A stretch of DNA of 64,000 nt from Hippasteria phrygiana (Eukaryota > Echinodermata > Asteroidea > Valvatida > Goniasteridae). The notes under the pieces were generated by a model. It worked only from the letters and a program-made list of their open reading frames with translations, did no database searches and was not told the origin of the DNA. Position 1 is the stretch's first letter; every line of letters begins with the position of its first letter. Shown here one piece after another: positions 1-13,000 of this stretch. The stretch covers positions 1,178,001-1,242,000 of the forward strand of contig JAZGUH010000359.1 of the NCBI GenBank assembly GCA_037893225.1, written 5' to 3'. Both the position numbers and the translations under genes were made by a program.

Positions 1-786
1 TTATTTCTGAAATTACAACAAAAGCAAATGTTGTATACTACATTTAAATAGCAGTCAAAAATATGCTGAATTAAAAAAATTATTGGTTTTATTCCTGCAA
101 AGAGTGTAATTGACCTCCTATGCATTGGTATATTTAGCGAAGGGGTGGTTGGCCCACTGAATAATCTAAACCTAAATTTGTTAAAGTCGTTAGTTTAACT
201 ATTACCCTGTTATTTTGTTTGCATCAAAGGTCAACCACAGTCATATTCGGTTGATTTTTCACTGGCAGATAAAAATAGAAGAATTGCGGTGTCCGAATCC
301 TGTTTGTAATACCACAGAGCAAGGAACTTGCTCTACGGTAATATATACAAGCTATTTGCAGGTATAGTCCAGCATGGGGTAGACTACACTTTAAAATTAT
401 AGTAGCGAACCAAGAAGAAAGCCAGGTGGCCACCCCTCTCCGGAGCTTGTTATTGTTTTTTTTTAGTTGGCGGCGGCGGCATGTACGTGCCACATGGTGG
501 CATGATCGATCACTGCCAAAGAGATACCCCACACCATATAATATACATGTATTAATAAACAATATTAAATATAATGAATACCGATCAATGAAAGTTATAG
601 CTGATGGGTTTATGTATTATACCAGGTATGCCTTAGACCTTAAAGGTACACATTGCTTTGGATTTTGCAATTTGGGCTATAAAACTGAAATGGATATGGT
701 TGGGAAGGTTTTTAAAAGTAGAATATAAAGATTCACATAACTATCCCTTCAAATTGCGAGGTTTTTGTTAAATTTCGTGACAAATA

Positions 787-840
787 ACGGTCCGCCATTT
801 TGTAGAACCAAATGTTTGACTCTACAAAATGGCGGACCGT
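787..840. repeat. Perfect 20-bp inverted repeat (hairpin, 14-nt loop)
   Basis: The arm ACGGTCCGCCATTTTGTAGA at 787-806 is the exact reverse complement of 821-840. The loop is 14 nt. Such a perfect stem suggests a small foldback element or remnant. No target duplication is evident. Confidence 0.9.
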
Positions 841-2092
841 GTTCACCAGTCGTATTTCCAGTCGCATCTGGTTGAAGTACGTTCTGTTGATCCATTTTGA
901 TGTACTGTCACGGCGCGCAGCACTGGCGATATGTGTCGCGAGGTAGAGAATGGTACCTGGCGATCATCTAATAGGTTTACAAGGCCACTTGCTTCGGCGC
1001 CAGCCTTAAGACTCTTACAGCGTATTTTGCGCATTATTTAGATGGTGGTATTTACTACTGGAAATAAGTCTGTTTCGCGGGTCAGATGTCAGGTGTCAGA
1101 GGCAAATTTTTTGTTTTATAATCACTACTCACTAATTACAACACATTATAAGTGTTGTTTTTGCATGAACAACTCTTATAAAAGATGAGGAACATTTCGA
1201 ACAGCAAAATTTCATGACATTTGAAGGCAATGTGTCCCTTTAAATGTAAGCTTGTTATTATTATATTTTGCATGTTCGGATGATTGATAGATTAGTGTGA
1301 GTGCTTTTTCAGTGATGAGTATACAGAGAAAGGCCTCCGCGTTCTGAATATTATCAATTTGAATAATAAATATAGCCTATTAGTTCTACAATACACTTAT
1401 TATTTTAATACATTATAGTTGCGTATAACATAAAGTATAAACGGAATGAATACCGAGGCCTAATCACAGTTAAGGTTTATGGGTTTATGTGTTATGACAG
1501 TCTGAACACACTGAACTTTAAAAAGCTACAAATAAAAGAAGTTTTAAAAAGTTCAATAATACAAAATTACGAACTCCCGGAATCTTAGTTTCAAATTCCT
1601 TGGAGGGTGCGGGTGAGCTCATATTTTTGGCAAGTTTGGTCAATTAGGAAAAGAGGTTCTCTACCAAAGTTCAATTTTACATTGCTTGTAATTATGACGC
1701 CTTTTTGCAGTATAGCCACTCAAAAAGTGGGGAACATTGTCCCATCCATCCCCTCTCCGAAAAGCGGGGGAAAGGAGCACTATAGACTTTTTCACTCACA
1801 TGACCAGATATGGCGTGACACGTAAACACATATACGTGTATCGTATGGGCCTTATGGGTCAGGTACACGCTGCACGTTTGATTGGTTTACTTGAATAAGC
1901 ACTTCAAAATGCGGTCCACGACATGTGAAAAGGGTCTTTATCCCGCTCCTCACCTAGTCAATGTAATAGACCTTTGGGCAGCTATGATATGCGGCCGTGC
2001 AGATTCCGCGCTTAATTATGCAAGACCGCCCCGTCCTGACCGCCAGATTTTAACCAATCAACGGGCATCTACTATCGTGCCTTACGAAAACT

Positions 2093-2172
2093 GACGTTCG
2101 TTTCGTTGCCGCCGGCATGTTTATTGCGCAATCTGCCGGGTCAGCCGACTTCTATCGACCAATTAACAGCTT
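2093..2172 (+). repeat. Direct duplicate, copy 1
   Basis: This stretch, containing GCGCAATCTGCCGGGTCAGC, recurs with few changes at 3018-3091. It is part of a dispersed repeat of unknown type. Confidence 0.7.
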
Positions 2173-3017
2173 TCGTCACAATCCTGCCAATAATGGGCCT
2201 GTTTGTTTCACACAGATCGGGAGGTGATCCAGAGCCGGACGAAAACAAACAGAATCGCGAATCCCTCTCGCTATTGCATGCTGGGAGAATTTGTACTACA
2301 CGACATGTCGTCTGCTTCAGATTTTGTCAGGTTATTTTTATGATAAACTATCGAGTATTTCTAGAAAAGTAAATACATCGTACATAGCTTTAATAACAAA
2401 ATTACACTGCAAAAGAATTATGACTAAATACTGTCACAAAAGCTCTTTAAATGCTTCAAATCTACCAAAAAATACAGTCACTTTTTCTCTGTCCGTCTCG
2501 CACGTCGCCATCTTGGATCTTGCGAACCCACCTCGCGAGCAGGATCCCTAAAAACGTGATCCGGAGCAGCTTTCTGATCGCGCTCCGGATTATTTCACCG
2601 TGCACAGACGATCAGGTTGACCGGAGATTGCGCGTTAAGCCCGGGCCGCCTCACGCGAAAATCACGCTGCGATAGCCGGCGGCAAAAAGTGCAACGTGGA
2701 TGGTACCCCGAAGCACACGGTTGGCACTCGTGTGGAAAGGAGCCCTCCTTAATTCTTTTGGCCTCGTGCGCACGGGACGAACACCTTTTTAAAAGTTTCT
2801 ATTTTGAACCCTCCAAAAAGCATTTAGACCAGAAAGTAATACCTATGACGATTTCAGGGACTTTTCCAAAGCCAAATGGGACAAATCTTGGAGAAATTGA
2901 GAGAAAATTACAAAACTGTTTGGACCCCTGTACATTTTCAATGGGCCGATTTCGCTTTTTGCCTGCAGGGCCCATTTATGCGCATGCGTGCATAAATTTG
3001 AATTTATTAGGAAACCC

Positions 3018-3091
3018 GACGTTCGTTTCGTTGTCGCCGGCATTGCGCAATCTGCCGGGTCAGCCGACTTCTATCAACCAATCAACAGCTT
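3018..3091 (+). repeat. Direct duplicate, copy 2
   Basis: Second copy of the segment at 2093-2172. It shares GACGTTCGTTTCGTTG and the CAATCTGCCGGGTCAGC core and differs by a short deletion and a few substitutions. Confidence 0.7.
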
Positions 3092-3333
3092 AAGTTTCGA
3101 TTCAGGGACTTTGCTATGCGGCTGTGATTGGCTGGCGTGCTGCGTCCGTAAAATTTGCATGCACACATCAGACATTCGTAGAACCGTGATACTCGGACTA
3201 TCCGTACCCTCGAGCGCCGCCAATAAATGTGTGCTTTGTAGGTTGTGTCCTGTAAGGCGGGGCAGCATCATCGATTGCTCATTTACACATGCAGCGGGGT
3301 TTCCCCCGAGAGAAATCACCCGCACAATATTGT

Positions 3334-3460
3334 TAGGCCCTGTCCGAATTACTTGGCTGCGGCTTGAAATTACACACGAGTCTATGGGAAGTGGCTGCAG
3401 CCGCTACCATAGACATGTGTGTAACATCCAGCCGTAGCCAAGTAATTCGGACAGGGCCTT
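3334..3460. mobile_element. Palindromic MITE-like element, copy 1
   Basis: The terminal arms start AGGCCCTGTCCGAATTACTT and are mirrored at the right end. The centre is a further stem around GGCTGCAGCC. A diverged copy lies at 60147-60274. It is non-coding and probably a non-autonomous DNA transposon. Confidence 0.75.
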
Positions 3461-3482
3461 AGTAAAGTAGCAGCTGCTTGTA

Positions 3483-3928
3483 TAGTCTTGGTTCAAGACG
3501 TTGTTACGTATATACGCGATAACCGGCCGCCGCGAGAGGGCGTTATCACGACAAACTATTAAGCCGGCCGGCCGGCTATAATGCATGCAAAGCATAGTCT
3601 AGTATAGTAGCGCAGCTTCGATCGCTAACTTACCCAGCGCCCCTTCGGCCAGTAGTACAGTATATATAGCTACCAGACTATTGCGCAACTTCATGGCAGC
3701 TCTTTTTCGTATGTGCGCGTGCTTGAAGAGAAAATGTTCCTCATTTTCATACAGAATTGACGCATGCGCACTAGTTTCCCCCATTTTTCGGGGGGAGATT
3801 TTACGAAATTCCCAAGACGTTGTATGTTACTGGCGGTTCGTGGCTATTAATAGTTTGTCGTGATAACGCCCTCTCGCGGCGGCCGGTTATCGCGCATACG
3901 TACGTAACAACGTCTTGAACCAAGACTA
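3483..3928. mobile_element. 446-bp element with about 80-bp terminal inverted repeats and a 9-bp target duplication
   Basis: The left end TAGTCTTGGTTCAAGACGTT is mirrored at the right end, and the similarity runs about 80 bp inward to CGACAAACTATTA. The flanks are an exact CTGCTTGTA at 474-482 past 3000 (3474-3482) and at 3929-3937. Long TIRs with 9-bp duplications are typical of Mutator-like elements. No transposase is encoded, so it is non-autonomous. Confidence 0.88.
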
Positions 3929-4039
3929 CTGCTTGTACAGAAAATTGCAGTACTCTTCGGTGGAATGATAAGAGTACCGTGCCTATTCACGCGGCAGAAT
4001 ATTATGGAACGCCATTGCTATCTTGGGTGCTTCAGATCG

Positions 4040-4670
4040 TTGGCTTCGTCATTTTCATCATTCCGTTCGGCAATTCCATCATTCAATTTGGCAATTTCAT
4101 CATTCTATTCGGCAATTTCGCCATTTCGTTTTGCATTTCGACATTCCATTCGGCAATTTCACCATTCCGTTTGGCAATTTCATCATTCCGTTCGGCAATT
4201 TCACCATTCCATTCGGCAAATTCGCCATTCAATTTGGCATTTTCATCATTCAATTCGGCAATTTTATCATTCAATTCGGCAATATCACCATTCCGTTTGG
4301 CATGTCACCATTCTGTTCGGCAATATCATCATTCAATTCGGCGATATCATCATTCAATTCGGCAATATCATCATTCAATTTGACAATATCATCATTCAAT
4401 TCGGCAACTTCATCATTACATTCGGCAATTAATTTATCACCATTCCGTTTGGCATTTCACCATTCTGTTCGGCAATTTCATCATTAAATTCTGCAATTTC
4501 ACTATTCAATTTGTCAATTTCACCATTCAATTCGGCGATTTCATCATTCAATTCGGCGATTTCATCATTCAATTCGGCAATCATCATTCAATTCTGCAAT
4601 TCACCATTCAATTTGTCAATTTCACCATTCAATTCGGCAATTTCGCCGTTTCGTTTGGCAATTTGGTAGT
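4040..4670. repeat. 21-bp minisatellite, about 30 units
   Basis: Units of the type TTCGGCAATTTCATCATTCAA repeat with variation. A related, shorter-period tail continues to about 4830. The period is seven codons and several frames stay open. One minus-strand frame reads NDxIAEx-like heptads (4083-4274). Frame shifts along the array argue against a gene. Confidence 0.88.
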
Positions 4671-4830
4671 AATCGATTCTCCGTGCTCGCATAACTATTC
4701 GGTTTTACAAGTAATCGTCCTTTACTGCGAGTTCGTCCTTTCATTCGCCAATTCACCATCATTCCGCAATTCAATTGCATCGTTCCGCAATTCAATTTCA
4801 TCATGCGGTGTGGCAATTCGGCGTTCTGTG

Positions 4831-6513
4831 TGCAGTGACCTTTGTATGGTGGCCGTGAAGGGACATTGCAATTTGTAAATATTGACGTCAATATTCGCGT
4901 AAAAAAATCCACGTCCTGCTATCCAGTCGTGATTTTGTTTGTGGAAGCTAAATTTACACAATGAATAAGACGATCTAGACAAAACAAAGGATATAAAAAG
5001 GAATGAAAATTCATTCAAAGTGGGTACTAAAGACAATGAGGAACTTCTAATACGATGTGAATCGATAAATCAATTAAAATACAAATGTAATCAAATCAGT
5101 TTTAAATAAGTTAAAATGGATTTATCAACTTACGACAGGATAGGAGGGTATAGCTAAACCTGAGACGTATAACAGAACTCCATGTTTGAAAAATGTGGCT
5201 TATAAATGTAGGAGACATGAAAAAAAGAAAGCAATACAATAGGAATGCATAATGTCAAATATTTTAAGCATGTTTTCTGAAAAAGTGTCTTGTAACTGTT
5301 TAATTAAAATAGGACACAGTGAGAGACAATAACATAATTTGTGATCAGTTTGATTCTGAACAATAATTCAGTTTGGCCAAACAATGTATCAACTACAATA
5401 AAACTTTGATTTAAAAGAATACTAATAAACTAAAGGATATCTTTATGTCGGGAACATTACATTCTATTCGTGAGGACGTGTTAGGTTTGTAATTTCATTC
5501 GGTTTTGTGAAATGCATTCGAATCGTAAAAACATGTTTTTACCTTTGTAAAATTTCATTAGGTTTTGGAAAATGCAATTGAGTGGTAAAATAACACGTTC
5601 GGTGTTTCAAAACACGTTCTTTTTTAAAATGCATTAGATTTAAAAACAGGTTCGATTTTCAAAAAATATGTTCCAAACTGTTTGACTTTAATTCTGCTTC
5701 GTACTGGGCTGCAGTCTCTTAAAAGACATTGTGCTGTCCGTACTCTTTTGTAGTTTAAGCGCGATTTTTTTCTAACAATACAAAAGTTGTACACTTTTGT
5801 AAAAAAGAACGCCCACAGTTACGAATAATTACTTTCGAAATGTCCAATTAGTTGCGAGCTGACAATAATTCAGTTCCTTTGGCTTTTACGCGTTGGAGGC
5901 GCGAAAGCCGCAACTGTGAAAATTTTTTTTTTTAATCCGAGGGTTGCAGACGTCTTCTTCAATTTATTCATTCCACTTCCAACTCAAGCTGCATACACTA
6001 ATCGAGATATGCCTCCATTATCACCGTTTGCTGCTACAGAATCGAAGTACAGCGACACACTGGGTTTAATTAAACTCGTGAATCTGAGGCTAAAAAAAAT
6101 GTAGCTCACTAATAATTACCAGGAAGGTTTCGAGTACAACTGTTCGACCAATGAGCCATTGGATCAGCCGCCATTGGATCAGCCGCCACCCCCCCCCCCC
6201 CCCCCCCCCGATTTGTGGGATGAGAAATTTAAAAATGCCGAATTCGAGATTATCTTTAACTTTAAACTACTCTTGTGACGTCACTATTTAGAAAAGTGTC
6301 GATTATTTTTAAGAATGTATAGTTATATCACACCTCAATGAATGGCGAAAAATCAACTTTATCATTCTGGCTGGTCATTGTAATGGATAAGAGCTGTGTG
6401 TGTTGACAGTCTAAAAATAAGCCAAAATGAGCTACGAGAGCTACTACGCCAAATTTTGAAGAAAAACATTCTTGTTACCTTTTCTTGCTTTTTTCCACCA
6501 TTTTCGTGATCTG
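4831..6513. other. Intergenic AT-rich DNA
   Basis: I see no gene or recognised repeat apart from a run of 22 C at about 6188-6209. Confidence 0.5.
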
Positions 6514-6768
6514 TTACAGGGGTCCATATCGGCTGGGGCCTTGCAAATCAGAGAGTATGGGAAGTTTCTTCTCCTCTGATTCTGCCGCTTCGAAAGTAGC
6601 AATTAATTCATCATCGGATATGTCCTTTATTACAGGGTACATTGCACTGGTTTGAATTAACGAATTGTAAAAAATAGGCCTCCGTCTCGATTGAGTCACT
6701 TTTGACACATTATATCGAAACGTATTCCGACTCAGAAATATGTAGGAATCGTCAACACTGGAAGACAT
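6514..6768 (-). CDS. Uncertain 84-codon ORF
   Basis: The frame opens with MSSSVDDSYIFLSRNTF in a good context (CCAAAATG) and contains ISDDELIATFEAAESEEKK, an acidic stretch unlike random translation. It ends GPSRYGPL. I do not recognise the family. It could be a small gene, a first exon or a transposon remnant. No neighbouring exon or terminal repeat was found. Confidence 0.25.
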   Translation of the reverse strand: MSSSVDDSYIFLSRNTFRYNVSKVTQSRRRPIFYNSLIQTSAMYPVIKDISDDELIATFEAAESEEKKLPILSDLQGPSRYGPL

Positions 6769-7069
6769 TTTGGCAGAGCGAGCAGAGAGGATATAATGGC
6801 TGCAAATGACTGCAAATTTATCGCCATTATTGAATTCGATTGAGCGCGTTCAAGCCCGAACCTTTATTCCATTGTTTCGTTACGTAACAAGGGGATCAGC
6901 GGGGTAAAGCTTTCACATAGCTAGCTCACCACTGAACAATGGACTTGATCACTTAATTCATCTCATACCTCAAAGTATTAGTAAGAATGGACACTTTTTG
7001 TTTCCTTGAAATCTTGACAATGGGTGTGAAAGGGACGTAGTTTAAGTCAGAGAGTAACGACTCGAAAGG

Positions 7070-7137
7070 TGGAAATTCTTTGATTCGAATGGGCTCGGAC
7101 GCTTTGCGTCCTCGGTCATTTCAATCAAAGAATGTCC
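7070..7137. repeat. Imperfect hairpin
   Basis: ATTCTTTGATTCGAA is mirrored by TTTCAATCAAAGAAT, with an inner GGACGCTTTGCGTCC stem-loop between them. Function unknown. Confidence 0.55.
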
Positions 7138-7702
7138 ACTTTTTCACCGTTTCTCCTTAACTTAAATCAAAATGCATTAAAAATGGAGAACAAACCGTAT
7201 AAAAAGCTTTAAATGCACCATTGTGTTGTCAGACTTGGGCACATAATCATAGATGTACATGTAGTTTGTGCACAGCGCAAAATTCTGCTAGATTTGACAA
7301 CACAATGCTAAATTGCTTGTAGAATTACTCGAAAAACACATACCCGCATGTAGACTTGATACGTTATAACAAATTTCCTTGTTAAAGTTGAAAAATTTCC
7401 TAAAAAGATTTTCCGGTATTTTCATGTTTTTCCCCAAAAAATCTGCCTGATCTAACAGAAAATCTGAATGCATTATATAATGTACATTTTGTCTTATGAA
7501 CAGCGCCCCTAGTGTCATATTGTCTCCAGTTTCCCCCCACCCCCGAGATTTTTAAATTTCTTTAGCAGGCCGGGATTTTCGTCATTCCCTACTCGCCCAC
7601 AGATTTCCACCGTGTCATGTTCCCGTCTGAAGCTCCTTAATGGTTTCAAAACGGAAATAAACTGCACACAAACACATGATTTTGTTGGAGTTGCAGATAC
7701 CA

Positions 7703-9886
7703 GTTAAGCATTTATTAGAAGTACGGACAATAAAAACAGTATAATGCCCAAGGTCTTATCAAAATGGATTTCAAATTTGCAGAATGGAAGGAGGCGACTG
7801 CCTTTTAGATGAATTTCCTAGCTGGCGGTATCTTCGCAAGGCTGGGAGTACAGAATGGATTGTTGGTCTGATATTGTTCTGCAATCTCCGGGTTAGTATT
7901 TTTTCCTATTTGCTTTTTTTCACGTTATCCTAAACTACACTAGAAACATCTGGGTAAGACTGGGAAGATTATTCAGGGCATAGAGAAAAAAAATGCTATT
8001 TAAATATTCTTGATTAAGAACAGGGTATATGGCGAGGTTTTCCAATTTCAAATTAAGCATTATTCCCTATAGAACAACTCGCACACTAGTGTTTTCTTTT
8101 TGTTTATTTTCGTGTTTCAATATTAGGTAGGACATGTGACAGTGTTAAAATGTTGCAGACGTTAAAATCGTTTATCAGCATCACTAACTCTTTGAATGGG
8201 TTTCCTTTCTTTCTGATTTCTTTTCGGAGTTACAAAATAAGTTCTCTTAAATATGTAGTCCTGAAATATTTTTTTTATCGCAAAACGTATCATTGAATTG
8301 TTCACTAATCCTTATCACCCATTTGATTTACGTATAAAAGATACTAAAATGGAACCGTCTCCAAAAATTCTTACCATGGTTTAATACTACTGAGTACTGT
8401 TAAAAATTCCCAAGCCTGGATTTGCATCCAAAGCTCCTTAATTCTAAAATGGTTTAGTATAAAAATAGAAGAGTTTGAGAAAAGACCCTAAGTACTGATT
8501 CCTATAGGGAGTAATGTTAGTATATAAAAAAAGTGGCTTCTAACTCTACATTAACTACAATTTTTATTCACGAAGATGTGACCCAAGGTGAGAAGTACAA
8601 AATCTGGAAATTCTGGTGTGAAGATTGTAACCTTCTCAAGTTACTTGCATTTCAAGGCATTATGGTATAGTGCACTGCGATGAAAAATGTGGGTACCTCT
8701 TAGAGGATACTACATGGGTGATTCATGATACAATGTGTCACCAGGAGGCAACAACAGCGAGCCCATTTTTCAAACTTCGCGGTTGGCAAGTTACTCATAA
8801 CAGCTTCTTGATCCAAGGATATATATCTTGGGATATTTCAGGATAGTAGCATAAAAATGCATTTCAAAGCCTGGTAAACATAACCAACTGCTAAAAACGT
8901 AAAACTACCTAAAAGTTCAAACGTGCAATACCAGTTTCATTCATTCGTTCGTTCAAAATGACACGTTCTGTTTTATGTGCTTAGACGGATGTGTCAACCT
9001 TTTCAAATGCACATTTGCAGTGCCGAAAATGGCCTCTCAATGACAAACATTTAGTGGCACACTTTGTTGTAAATCGCCCATTTTCCAAGTGAATTTTCTC
9101 CACTGGTTATTTTAACCTGCGATATGTTGCTTGTATTGAACTTTTTAGAGACTGAACTGTACTTGTACTTTTCGGGACACATCTTGGCATTTAAAACAGA
9201 GTACATGTGACTTGACTTTGACAAGAAACCTGAACTGTATTTTCAAAATTCTCTCATTTAAGTGCTCTCACATCGTCGATAATAAAAAGGACGACTGACC
9301 GATTACAATGGGTAAGGTGATTTTTCAGAAATATGAAAAAAATCTTGAAAATACTCAAAGTACTTGCTCAAAGCCAAGAAACTGTCCTTCAAATTTTTCT
9401 TGTATTCATCGTCAAATTAAAGTCGGGTGCACAAGCTACAAATTCCAAACCGTCTTGCTTCAAGAGTGACAGTGAAGCTTTCAAGTTCCAGTATGACTAG
9501 AAAATACGGAGACAATTTTCACAAGAATTGAAACTGAGTTCAGGATGAACATACTTTGCGATATACACAATGAATTCCATACATGATTATGTGTGCAAAA
9601 ATTCCAACGCAATAGTGTACTGACTTTAAAGATCCATTTCCGGTCCTGGTTCACAGTTAAAAACACAAATTCAAAATTGACACATTTTAATCCTTCCAAT
9701 AATTTTCACTTCAAAGTTTCCTTTAAATCTCCCAAGCTAAAAACTTTAAAAAAAAAATAACACTTTTTAAATAGAGTAAAATGAGTACCATGTAAAAAAA
9801 CAAAAGCTTAAAAATATGCCTAATGGTGAAAGCGATTGATTGTGCATTTATGAGAATCTCAGTTGAAGTTGGCAACGTGAGCTGCC
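7703..9886 (-). other. Probable 3' untranslated region and downstream of the laminin gene; end not fixed
   Basis: This AT-rich stretch after the stop codon holds no convincing coding region. Candidate poly(A) signals on the minus strand are ATTAAA at 9686-9691 and AATAAA at 8563-8568, at 8103-8108 and near 7711. I cannot tell which is used. Confidence 0.35.
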
Positions 9887-10032
9887 TTAGTTAGCAGGGC
9901 AGGACATGGTGTTGACGTCACCGGTGACCCCCACGACCTCTTTGAAGTTGACCAGGTCTTCCCGCAGCATGACGTCACGGATGCAGCCCACGAATGTCTC
10001 ACGGGTGGTCAGACCAAGGTGTATTGCTTCAG
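9887..10032 (-). CDS. LAMA5-like: Laminin alpha exon 50: end of LG5 and stop codon
   Basis: Residues 2356-2403. [20 protein letters not shown] then NTMSCPAN and TAA at 9887-9889. The two cysteines form the usual closing LG disulfide and the chain ends a few residues after the last one, as in other alpha chains. Confidence 0.96.
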
Positions 10033-13000
10033 CTGGTTTATCAAAGAGGGAGAGACAGTTTACATGAAGAGAGGTCAACGCGACAGATAATAATTAATGC
10101 AGAAACAGATATGCATAAAATTAAAAGGAAGAGACCGCCAACATAGGGCAAGAAAGCTCAGTCGGTAGAGCGCCGGCACGGTATTCCGGAGGTCGCAGGT
10201 TCGAATCCCGCTATTGCCAGTTTTCTTTGTTCACTTTGCAAAGGAGATGGAATTTTCAGCAGGCAAAATAATACAAAAAAGTTTATACAAATTAATAAAA
10301 ATTTCCGTCATTTGTGTGTGGCGTTATATTGATCAAAACCAGTCAACAAACCATTAAGGAAGTTGACAAACAGATCAAAGCCCATGGACTTGTTTGGACA
10401 GTGGTCTGTACTGTTGCACACACAAGTGTTTGACATAGACTGACTGGCATAAAGTTTTGCCCAAGGCTTTAGTACACCTGGTACATTTTGATCCTTTTTG
10501 ATTGGTAAAATCATTAGAGGGTTTTAAGCATCATGCCGTAAAAAAAAAAAAAAGGGGGGGGGGGGGGGGCATTGTGTTTTTATTCTTAAGATGCTGCCAG
10601 ATTATTTCCCAACATGGACCACACATTTTTTCTTCTCTCAAATCAATTCAAACACGCATATGGCAATAGATCAACAAGGAGGAATTCTTCAGCCCCTACT
10701 TCAGCATTTTCTCTATGGATTTCTTTGGGGAAAAGCAAAATAAAATGTCGCCTCCAAAAAGAAAGCAGGCACGGACACTAAATGTTTTTTTTTCTTTTTT
10801 CTACTCGGCCTTACACCTTACGTCTTTGGGTAGTACCTACTTCAGGCAGCCGACCCTGTCTAGATCAGTGGTTGAATTGTTAAAATGCCTTCTCTACAAA
10901 GCAAGAGTTCATGGGTTTGAGGTCCCCCCCCCTTGAACAATACTACATTTGGAAGAACAAATAGCTTACTTATGACTTAACACCACCCAAACAAAATTTC
11001 AAGCCCCTACAGGGGACTTTTACTGAACTGCGATTGTCCTCTGACAAGCAAGGAGTTCTTAGATGACAGTTCTTCGGAAGTATTTTCCAACGGTACACAA
11101 TCTACACCGACGATTCTGCAACATTTCTGATTAGAAATTAAAGGTGAGAAACAATACACCAGGTAGGCCCTCAAATTCTCGTTGAGTTTCTAGGTCATCT
11201 TTCTGTGAATATAATTTTTGGGGAATGGATGCTTACCGGGTATACCGCCGAAGTAGAGTGGATCCCGGGTGTCTGCGGCAATGGCATTTTCGCTCCCAAC
11301 ACTGGGCTCCCCCTGCTCTCCGTCCACGTTCAGCATCAGCATATTTGCAGATTTCTCCACTGGTTGATTTCAAGAACAGTTGTGTTAATGTTTTTAACGT
11401 AAGAAGACACAGCTTTCGACAGGGCAAAGAGCCAGAACGACTTTACTTATACAACCGATTTCAAGAACTGCTGTTGGTTTGCAGTGACCCATTGAGTTTG
11501 AGTAGGATCTCGGAAGACAAGAACTGACGTCTGTTCAACAGAGCAAGACAACTAGAGCGCATTGCTTGGTGGTCTAGTTCAAACCAACAGTCCTTCTTGG
11601 AACCTATAAAAACTCAAGTGCCAGTAAAAAAAATTCTCTTATCTACTTCCATCTACATGTACAATGAAAAATATTCATGTGGAGTCGGTGAAGACGAGAG
11701 TCAAACAGGACAAAGCATCATGTTGATGTTTTACAACAAGAAGCCACTACAATGATGTAACATTTATTATTCAACCATCAGCCGGGATAGCCCACTAAGT
11801 CTTTCAAGTGAGTTCCAACGGGGCCCTTCGGAAAGAAGATAAGATCATTTCCTTTTCAGATGTGGGAGGAAAACCCCTGGGAAAGATTTCAGAGAAAACC
11901 CATGGAATCAGGGAGGGGCTGAAAACTAAATCCGCATGATTGCCCCGGCAGGAATCAAACCGGCTCACAGGAGTGGAAACCCAGGAAAGATTTCAGAGAA
12001 AACTCATGGAATCAGGGAGGGGCTGAAAACTAAATCCGCATGTTTGCCCCCGGCAGGAATCAAACCAGTTCACAGGAGTGGAAAGTGCGGAAAGTACCAG
12101 GTAAATCCCAGAAAAGCTACCCTTACATCCCCTACGTAATGCACCATGTTTTCTTTAACCAGTTCGCGTCGGATCAGCGAGGCAAGGATCCAGCGGAAAT
12201 ATCTGTCAGCGACCGGCTCGCAGTGAGCGAGGCCAGGGTGTGCTACCCACAGATAAAGGCCCGAACCCGTCTGGCACCCAGGCTCGTGAAAAATAATCCC
12301 GGCGTGAACTGGTTAAATACATAATTATCCCATGGACTAGTGACATATAAACTATTGTGTGTATAATCATCAGAGATGCCAAACACTAGAATTAGCAACA
12401 TCAAAGTTTTAATTCTTTTAAGAGTGTTTAATACAGAACGTCCCAAACGTAACACTAACATGAGCAAATTCTTAGACTTGCCCTACTGCTACGTCAACCT
12501 GATCACCAAGTTGAATTAAAAAAATAGAACTAACCTATGATGTCATGCCAATTGCCATCACACAGGAAGAAAGACCCCTCAGGTGGGGAGTAGGAAGCCT
12601 CGATGATCCCACCGCCATTTTGACATCTTAGGTAGAGCTGCAACATCAGATACAATTTATGTTTAAAAGATACACACAAGGCAGGAATTCTTGGACTCAA
12701 AAGTTTAATATTGGCGACTAACTTAACTCTAGGTTAATACACGGTACGCAGACTTGGACTCGAGGTTTTTCAACGGGTGACTCGGATTTCAATTTCAACG
12801 TTTTATACAGTTTACACAGACGTGGACTCGGGCGACTCATAATTGGACTCACTGTACAACAGATGACTTGGATTCAAGATTAACACAGGAGACTCAGACT
12901 TGGACTCGAGCTTTGAGACAAGTGACTCAGACTTGGATGAGTTTTATACAGGTGACTCTACTTGGACTCATGGCCTGGCACAGGTGACTCAAGACGCAGA

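Larger units (their letters stand above)
1..3333. other. Intergenic DNA without a supported gene
   Basis: Short open frames of 60-160 codons are present on both strands but show no protein family, no repeat-free continuity and no exon-like borders. The recognisable structures are a hairpin at 787-840 and an 80-bp segment duplicated at 2093-2172 and 3018-3091. Confidence 0.5.

Noticed and set aside
2617..3437. Two overlapping plus-strand frames of about 150 codons
   Set aside because: They cover a duplicated segment and the start of a palindromic element, with no family resemblance or exon borders.
3965..4487. Three overlapping plus-strand open frames of 134-155 codons, rich in Phe, Ser and His
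   Set aside because: All lie in the 21-bp minisatellite and are open only because the unit lacks stops in several frames.
10147..10218. Possible tRNA gene
   Set aside because: The A and B boxes are good, but the anticodon arm is poor and several broken copies share the flanks, so it is a SINE.
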